From Alphaproteobacteria bacterium HGW-Alphaproteobacteria-2 (lineage in GTDB: Bacteria > Pseudomonadota > Alphaproteobacteria > Rhodobacterales > Rhodobacteraceae), in NCBI GenBank assembly GCA_002842835.1, contig PHEG01000002.1, positions 1-40,697 of the forward strand: DNA of 40,697 bases, written 5' to 3'. The notes below the pieces were generated by a model. That model worked only from the letters and a program-made list of their open reading frames with translations, searched no databases and was not told the origin of the DNA. Position numbers and translations under genes: made by a program. Position 1 is the first letter of the stretch. Each line of letters opens with the position of its first letter. Shown in pieces: positions 36,869 through 40,697 of the stretch.

Positions 36869-37624
36869 ATGGACGCGGGGGATTTGCTGGATATCATCGA
36901 GGCGAGACGCCGAGAGCTTGGCTTGACCCAGGCCGACGTCGCACGCCGGGCTGGCCGTAAGTCCAGCACTGGCACCGCCCTCATCCAGAACGTGAAGCGA
37001 GGCAAGAGCCCGACACTACAAAACATCAGTGCCATATGCGACGCCCTCGACCTTGAACTTTACATCGGCCCCCGGCGTGGTCCGGCCCTCTCCCCGGAAC
37101 AACAGGTCGACAAGCTCGCCATGGACGAGCTGCGCGCCGCCATGGCCAGCGCGATGGTTCCGCGCCTCGAAGTCACGGGCGTGGGTATCGAGGATCAGGG
37201 CTATGCCGCCATTCCGGTCTACGATGTCGACGCCGCCGCCGGAAACGGCTTTGTCCCCCTGTCCGAGGCCGCGCCAGGCAGCATCGCCTTCACCCGCGCC
37301 TGGCTCATGCGCCATGGCCTTGCCGCCGATCTCGCCGGTATCGTGCGCGTGCGCGGCGACAGCATGGCGCCCACAATTCCAGACGGGGCGCATGTGCTCG
37401 TCGATTTCCGCGCCCGCGCCGAGGCTCGCGCGTCGGGCGTCTGCATCCTGCGCCACGACGGCGCGATCCTGGTCAAGCGCCTGGTCTGGCCGCAACGCGA
37501 CGGCGAAAGATGGGTTGCCCTCGTCTCCGACAACCCCGCGCACCTGCCTGTGTTCATCCGTGCCCCGGAACGCCCGGCCTTCGAGCCCCTTGCGCGTGTC
37601 CGTGCCGTTCTGTCACTTGTTTAG
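36869..37624 (+). CDS. LexA/CI-type prophage repressor (HTH-XRE + S24 peptidase)
   Basis: 251 residues. The ATG at 36869 (MDAGDLLDIIEARRRELGLT) is chosen because the HTH begins there; the open frame extends upstream to 36671 without meaning. Residues 5-62 are an XRE HTH (LTQADVARRAGRKSS ... LIQNVKRGKSPTL). The S24 serine protease-like domain has Ser165 in RGDSMAPTIPDGAH and Lys203 in ILVKRLV, 38 apart as in LexA. An Ala124-Gly125 pair (DAAAGNGF) could be the self-cleavage site. It keeps lysogeny by blocking early transcription and could be inactivated in the SOS response. Transcribed toward the nearer end, as Mu c. Confidence 0.9.
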   Translation: MDAGDLLDIIEARRRELGLTQADVARRAGRKSSTGTALIQNVKRGKSPTLQNISAICDALDLELYIGPRRGPALSPEQQVDKLAMDELRAAMASAMVPRLEVTGVGIEDQGYAAIPVYDVDAAAGNGFVPLSEAAPGSIAFTRAWLMRHGLAADLAGIVRVRGDSMAPTIPDGAHVLVDFRARAEARASGVCILRHDGAILVKRLVWPQRDGERWVALVSDNPAHLPVFIRAPERPAFEPLARVRAVLSLV

Positions 37625-37755
37625 TACATGAAACCACGATCCGGCGGGTATCGTCGCCACCGTCACCGGCACCCTCCCGCGCTTCGGCTCGGTGCCGGGC
37701 TGAGCCTCGTCCGGAGCACCTCGCGTCGTCGATTTGGCGCCCGAAATCCTGTCCG

Positions 37756-37772
37756 TTGCGAATGATTCTCAA
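37756..37772. repeat. 17-bp imperfect palindrome resembling a Fur-type box
   Basis: TTGCGAATGATTCTCAA: halves TTGCGAAT and ATTCTCAA are inverted copies with one mismatch around a central G. It looks like Fur-family operators (GAATGATTC core), but it lies in the phage c-end with no gene downstream in either direction that a metal regulator would control. It may instead be a phage repressor or host-factor site. Confidence 0.5.
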
Positions 37773-37821
37773 CTTGGTGTAAGTCGTTGTTATCTAATGG
37801 GAACCATCGACAAGGCACCGG

Positions 37822-37846
37822 AGATAGTTTAACGGTCAAACTATCT
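37822..37846. repeat. 25-bp near-perfect palindrome in the c-end region
   Basis: AGATAGTTT (37822-37830) and AAACTATCT (37838-37846) are perfect 9-bp arms; the 7-bp centre AACGGTC adds further symmetry, so only one base pair of twelve mismatches. It lies about 200 bp past the repressor stop. It may be a protein-binding operator, or an AT-rich hairpin ending the repressor transcript, although no T-run follows. Confidence 0.7.
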
Positions 37847-37981
37847 GTTTCTGTCCGTTGTTGACCTTTTAACTCGGGCTTTTTTTGCCCCTTGGCGGCC
37901 TCTGCTACATACCAATGTTTTCAATGCCTTGAAGGCTTTCAGGCACCGTTAAAACGATCCTCGAAGGCATTAAAAGGATCC

Positions 37982-38158
37982 CCCTCTTTGTCGAAACCAA
38001 GTGTCAAAATCCGCCCTCTTTGTCGAAACCAAGTGTCAAATTCCCGCCGCCATAATCCACATCCCACACCGCCTAAACCCCTGCACCATCAACCATTTTC
38101 ACCACTTCTCGCATCATCCCACCTCTTCCCACCAATGTCAGGACTAAGTGTCAAACAA
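37982..38158. other. attL (c-end) transposase-binding sites L1, L2, L3
   Basis: Read inward from the end (minus strand), L1 (about 38136-38158) is TTTGACACTTAGTCCTGACA. L2 (38014-38040) and L3 (37982-38008) are identical 27-bp copies starting TTTGACACTTGGTTTCGACA, 32 bp apart. Distances from the end (about 3-25, 121-147, 153-179) match the unequal L1/L2/L3 spacing of Mu (about 6-27, 111-132, 154-175). The same consensus appears at the S-end. Confidence 0.88.
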
Positions 38159-38915
38159 CACCGATCAGCGCTGCCTGCCCGCCGTAGGCGGCACGCAGCG
38201 CCTCGGGGGTGTAAGCCTCGGCCACCGGGCCCTGCGCGATGATGCGGGTGTTGAGCAATACCAGCCAGTCGAAGTAGTCGGCCACCGTCTGCAGGTCGTG
38301 ATGCACCACCACCACGGTGCGCCCGGCGTCGCGCAGCCCCTTCAGGATCGCCACGATGGCGCGCTCGGTGGGCGCATCCACGCCCGCCATGGGCTCGTCG
38401 AGGAAGAAGATCTCGGGCTCCTGCACGAGCGCCCGCGCGAGGAAGACCCGCTGCTGCTGCCCGCCCGAGAGCGCGCCGATCTGCCGCCCGGCATAGTCCT
38501 GCATGCCGACCTCGGCCAGCGCCGCCTGCGCCTTCGCCCGTTCGGCGCGGCCGGGGCGGCGAAACCAGCCGAGCTGGCCGTAGAGCCCCATGGTCACCAC
38601 GTCGATGACGGTGGTGGGGAAATCCCAGTCCACGCCAGATCGTTGCGGCACGTAGGCGATGCGCCGCCGCATGTCCGAGAGCGGCCGACCGAAGAGCCGC
38701 ACATGGCCCGCGACCGGCTTCACCAGGCCCAGCACCGCCTTGAGCAGCGTCGATTTTCCCGCCCCGTTCGGCCCCACCACCGCCGCCATGACCCCGGGCG
38801 GGATATCGAGGTCGATGTCCCACAGCACCGGCGCGTCGTCGTAGCTGACCGTCAGGTCCTCGACATGCAGCGCGAATTGCGGCTCGTGCAGGCGGGCCGG
38901 ATCGAGCGGTGTCAT
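38151..38915 (-). CDS. Metal ABC transporter ATP-binding protein (TroB-like), 3' end replaced by phage DNA
   Basis: 254 residues. Cytoplasmic ATPase of the Mn/Zn importer, with Walker A GPNGAGKST, Q-loop YVPQRS, signature LSGGQQQRVFLARAL, Walker B IFFLDEPMAGVD and the H-loop His in VVVHHD. Start at 38915 overlaps the binding-protein stop as ATGA. The prophage entered near the 3' end: the original nine last residues (PATGQGGGV) are replaced by VV and a TGA read from the phage terminal sequence. All catalytic motifs remain, so the protein itself may be functional; the downstream permeases are cut off and one is broken. Confidence 0.92.
   Translation of the reverse strand: MTPLDPARLHEPQFALHVEDLTVSYDDAPVLWDIDLDIPPGVMAAVVGPNGAGKSTLLKAVLGLVKPVAGHVRLFGRPLSDMRRRIAYVPQRSGVDWDFPTTVIDVVTMGLYGQLGWFRRPGRAERAKAQAALAEVGMQDYAGRQIGALSGGQQQRVFLARALVQEPEIFFLDEPMAGVDAPTERAIVAILKGLRDAGRTVVVVHHDLQTVADYFDWLVLLNTRIIAQGPVAEAYTPEALRAAYGGQAALIGVV
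38161..38165. repeat. Right copy of the 5-bp target site duplication (CCGAT)
   Basis: Directly follows the last prophage base at 38160 and matches 1704-1708. It lies inside the ATPase codons for ...Leu-Ile-Gly, which continue in the flank at 1673-1708. Confidence 0.93.
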
Positions 38916-39814
38916 TCGAGCCCCCAGCGCGCCGCCCAGGGGGCCAGCGCCACGGGCCAGGCGGGCGGCGTGCCGCCGAGCGCCGTGACGATCGCCAGCG
39001 TGTTGGCGCGGATCATGCCGATGTAGCTGCCCTCGGGCGTGCCGGGCTCGCCCATCGCGTCGGAATAGAGCGTGCCGCCCACCCGCGCCGTGTGCCCCGC
39101 TGCCGCCGCCGCCTCCAGCACCGCGGCCACCGTGCGCGGGTTGATCGTGCTCTCCACGAAGACGGCCGGCACGCGCGCGGCGACCAGCGCATCGGCCACC
39201 GCGCGGATATCGGCGATCGAAGCCTCCGATTTGGTGGAGAGGCCCTGCACCGCCTCCAGCTTCAGCCCGTAGGCGCGCCCGTAATAGGCGAAGGCGTCAT
39301 GCGCGGTGACCAGCACGCGCGATGCCTCGGGCAGTACGGCAGCGCAGTCCGGGCGCCGCCGCGCGGCCTCGGCGGCGATGACTGGCGCGATGCGCGCCCA
39401 GAGACCCGGGTCCATCCACAGATGCGGGTCCACGCCCTCCAGATCATCGACCGGGATCAGTGCCTCGGGCGGCATCGCTGCGGGCCCCACCGCCAGCACC
39501 GCGCGCTGCGCGGCCAGCCGCTCGAAGAGCTTTCCCATCTGCCCCTCGAGCCCGAAGCCCGTGTGCAGGATCAGCTCGGCCTGTTGCAGGCGGGCGATGT
39601 CGGAAGGAGTGGCCTCATAGAGATGCGGATCGAGCCCCGGCCCGATCAGTGCCTCGGCGGCGAGGCATTCCCCGCCCAGTTCGGCGGTGACATCGGCAAT
39701 CATCCCCGTGGTAGCGAGCACCCGGAGGGGTGCCTCGGCGCGCGCCGCCGGAGCAGCCAGCGCCAGCCCCGCCGCAACCAGTATCGCTCCCGTCCAGCCC
39801 GTCGCCCGACTCAT
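38912..39814 (-). CDS. Metal ABC transporter substrate-binding protein (TroA/MntA-like)
   Basis: 300 residues from the ATG at 39814 with AGGAGGG upstream; a longer frame to 39862 is ignored. A signal peptide is clear (TGWTGAILVAAGLALAAPAA then RAEAP). Family motifs: VLATTGMIADVTAELGG, GPGLDPHLYEATPSDI, DPHLWMDPGLW, LVTAHDAFAYYGRAYGL, AVFVESTINPRT, GGTLYSDAMGEPGTPEGSYI. Likely metal ligands are the two DPHL histidines and the Asp of YSDAMG. The position of TroA's third His reads Ala in SEASIAD, so the third ligand differs and metal preference (Mn or Zn) is open. Captures metal in the periplasm. Confidence 0.92.
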   Translation of the reverse strand: MSRATGWTGAILVAAGLALAAPAARAEAPLRVLATTGMIADVTAELGGECLAAEALIGPGLDPHLYEATPSDIARLQQAELILHTGFGLEGQMGKLFERLAAQRAVLAVGPAAMPPEALIPVDDLEGVDPHLWMDPGLWARIAPVIAAEAARRRPDCAAVLPEASRVLVTAHDAFAYYGRAYGLKLEAVQGLSTKSEASIADIRAVADALVAARVPAVFVESTINPRTVAAVLEAAAAAGHTARVGGTLYSDAMGEPGTPEGSYIGMIRANTLAIVTALGGTPPAWPVALAPWAARWGLE

Positions 39815-39847
39815 CCGGCCCTCCTGCCCGCCGATTACAGCCCGGAG

Positions 39848-39867
39848 ATAGTGCAACTGCAAACTAT
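39848..39867. promoter_or_regulatory. Possible metal-regulator operator upstream of troA-like gene
   Basis: ATAGTGCAACTGCAAACTAT has inverted ends ATAGT/ACTAT and, inside, TGCAACTGCAA, resembling the TGCAA-rich Mur/Fur-family boxes ahead of manganese uptake genes in alphaproteobacteria. It lies 34 bp before the ATG in an AT-rich gap. Recognition by a Mur/MntR-type repressor is an inference. Confidence 0.4.
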
Positions 39868-39886
39868 TCGCAATAGAGGGTTTCCC

Positions 39887-40672
39887 CTAGTTCCCCACCT
39901 CACCGGCCTTCTCGGCCAGTGCCAGGACCGCGGGGCCGAGCGCCTCGACGATCAGCGCCACGCCCTCGCCCGAAGGGTGAAGCCCGTCAGGCTGCATCAG
40001 GCGGCCCATGGCGCCGGGGTTTCCCGCCTCGGCGCGCAGCGGCGCCAGCATGTCGGGCACGAGCCCCGCGCCGAACTCGTCGGCGAGATCGGGGAAGATC
40101 GCCTCGAAGTCGGCCTTGAAGCCGGGACCGTAATTGCCCGGTGCGGCCATGCCTACCAGCAGGACAGGCACATCACGCGCATCTGCGGCGGCGAGAATGG
40201 CGTGCAGGTTGGCGCGTGTCTCGGCCGGGTCGAACCCGCGCAGCAGGTCGTTGCCGCCAAGCGCCACCACCAGCGCATCCGCGCCACCGTCGAGGGTCCA
40301 TGCCACCCGCGCGGCGCCGCCTGCCGTTGTGTCGCCGGATACACCGGCATTGACGAGCACGACCCCGGCCTCGCGCGCGTCGAGCCAGCGCTGAAGCTGC
40401 GCCACCAGCCCCGCCTCGGGCAGGAGCCCGTAGCCCTGCGTCAGGCTGTCGCCCAGCATCGCCACGCGCAGGGGTTCGGCAGACGCCCCGCCCGGCAGTA
40501 CCAGCGCCAGCGCCAGAGCCGCCGCCTTTACCTTGCGCGCCCACGCCCCATATGCGACCCGTGGCAGAGGGCGGCAGGCTGGCAGGATGCGCGAGACAAT
40601 CCTTTCACTGAGCGATGTGCGGCTGACGCTCGACGGCAACGCCGGGCCGGTCGAGGTGCTGCGCGGCATCAC
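39887..40672 (-). CDS. tesA: TesA-like SGNH esterase/lysophospholipase
   Basis: Periplasmic hydrolase of the GDSL/SGNH family (arylesterase, thioesterase I/protease I/lysophospholipase L1 type). Blocks: MLGDSLTQGYG with the catalytic Ser, NAGVSGDTTAGG with the oxyanion Gly, ALGGNDLLRG, and DGLHPSGEG with the catalytic Asp and His. A signal peptide is visible (KVKAAALALALVLPGGASA). The start is unclear: the only ATGs in frame are at 40672/40669, which overlap the divergent ABC gene, and no ATG, GTG or TTG lies near the signal peptide. Expected true start is near 40560-40540. A local sequence error or rare start is possible. Confidence 0.85.
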   Translation of the reverse strand: MMPRSTSTGPALPSSVSRTSLSERIVSRILPACRPLPRVAYGAWARKVKAAALALALVLPGGASAEPLRVAMLGDSLTQGYGLLPEAGLVAQLQRWLDAREAGVVLVNAGVSGDTTAGGAARVAWTLDGGADALVVALGGNDLLRGFDPAETRANLHAILAAADARDVPVLLVGMAAPGNYGPGFKADFEAIFPDLADEFGAGLVPDMLAPLRAEAGNPGAMGRLMQPDGLHPSGEGVALIVEALGPAVLALAEKAGEVGN

Positions 40673-40697
40673 GCTCGAAGTGGCGCGCGGCGAGACG
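40587..40697 (+). CDS. ABC transporter ATP-binding protein (LolD/YbbA-like), partial
   Basis: The first 37 codons (MRETILSLSDVRLTLDGNAG, VEVLRGITLEVARGET) run off the window. This is the usual opening of LolD/MacB/YbbA-type ATPases ahead of Walker A. It is divergent from tesA, the well-known ybbA-tesA arrangement of proteobacteria. The ATG at 40587 has AGG upstream. Confidence 0.8.
   Translation, partial: MRETILSLSDVRLTLDGNAGPVEVLRGITLEVARGET

Larger units (their letters stand above)
1709..38160. mobile_element. Complete Mu-like transposable prophage (siphovirus-tailed), 36,452 bp
   Basis: The ends read inward as TGTAGCTTGACAC (left) and TGTTGTTTGACAC (right, complement) and are flanked by 5-bp direct repeats. 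Inside are a DDE transposase and MuB-like ATPase, a repressor transcribed toward the nearer end, GemA, a Mor-like activator, endolysin, terminase, Mu-type portal, MuF, gpG, protease and capsid, and a long-tail module with tape measure. The right end corresponds to Mu attL (c-end) and the left end to attR (S-end). No gin/invertible segment, mom or contractile-sheath gene was seen. The layout resembles Rhodobacter capsulatus phage RcapMu from memory. All morphogenesis, lysis and transposition genes look open, so the element may be inducible. Confidence 0.95.
37625..38160. other. Noncoding c-end (attL) region between repressor and prophage end
   Basis: 536 bases with no credible gene and visibly AT-richer than the rest. 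Contents: an imperfect palindrome TTGCGAATGATTCTCAA (37756-37772); a 25-bp near-perfect palindrome (37822-37846); GGGC-T7-GCCC (37876-37890); AATGCCTT/AAGGCATT inverted repeat (37923-37930, 37964-37971); two identical 27-bp direct repeats (37982-38008, 38014-38040); and the terminal site. Mu also has a long regulatory stretch at this end, but most of these elements are undescribed. Confidence 0.7.

Noticed and set aside
37756-37772. Fur box controlling a host iron gene
   Set aside because: Inside the prophage with no gene downstream on either side that could be regulated; kept only as an unexplained palindrome.
37876-37890. GGGC-T7-GCCC as an intrinsic terminator of the repressor gene
   Set aside because: The T-run is in the loop, not after the stem, and the stem is only 4 bp; not a standard terminator.
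37982-38040. Two 27-bp direct repeats as a small CRISPR array
   Set aside because: Only two copies 32 bp apart with a 5-bp gap, sharing the TTTGACACTTGG core with both prophage ends; they are transposase sites.
37892-38242. Plus-strand frame crossing the right prophage end
   Set aside because: Spans the attL sites and antisense of the ATPase; no coding signal.

Overview
The window is very GC-rich, and its codon use and gene order suggest an alphaproteobacterium of the Rhodobacterales type (inference from composition, a troABCD-like metal operon, a tesA / ABC-ATPase divergent pair and GTA-like tail and holin relatives; no 16S or other marker is present). Almost all of it is one complete, Mu-like transposable prophage of 36,452 bp (1709-38160). 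It is bounded by a perfect 5-bp target duplication CCGAT (1704-1708 and 38161-38165) and by related ends that both begin TGTWGYTTGACAC when read inward.

Host flanks. On the minus strand a TroA/TroB/TroC/TroD-type Mn/Zn ABC transporter operon reads right to left: binding protein (38912-39814), ATPase (38151-38915), then the prophage, then permease 1 (638-1632) and permease 2 (1-641, runs off). The prophage sits 11 codons (stop excluded) before the end of the ATPase gene, and its terminal bases supply a new in-frame stop. Separately, permease 1 carries an internal out-of-frame deletion, so the transporter looks lost twice over. Right of the operon lie a TesA-like SGNH esterase and the first 37 codons of a divergent LolD/YbbA-like ABC ATPase.

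Prophage, read from its c-end (right) to its S-end (left). A noncoding attL region with three transposase-like sites and palindromes (37625-38160); a LexA-like S24 repressor on the plus strand (36869-37624); a divergent operator/promoter region; an early minus-strand operon with two duplicated small HTH-like proteins, a BRO-N antirepressor-like protein, small membrane and zinc-ribbon proteins, a ParB-domain protein, MuA-type DDE transposase and MuB-type ATPase; a semi-early set with DUF3164, GemA and a Mor-like activator; then a lysis module (GH108 endolysin, membrane protein, holin-like protein), DNA packaging (DUF2730, DUF3486, TerL), portal, MuF-like head protein with a putative nuclease tail, gpG, an HTH-protease fusion, decoration protein, major capsid, a beta-helix fibre locus, and a siphovirus-type tail (tube, gpG/gpT chaperones with a GGGAAAC frameshift site, 837-residue tape measure, tip proteins and a J-like hub). 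The head is Mu-type and the tail is long and non-contractile, the mix known from Rhodobacter phage RcapMu.

Nearly every phage gene overlaps its neighbour by ATGA or TGATG, so most of the prophage is translationally coupled. The few real gaps hold the interesting DNA: an exact 25-bp element repeated upstream of the lysis genes and of the protease gene, a 13-bp-arm palindrome inside the ParB gene, and dense palindromes near the c-end. All similarity statements come from reading the sequence and recalling families; no search was run.
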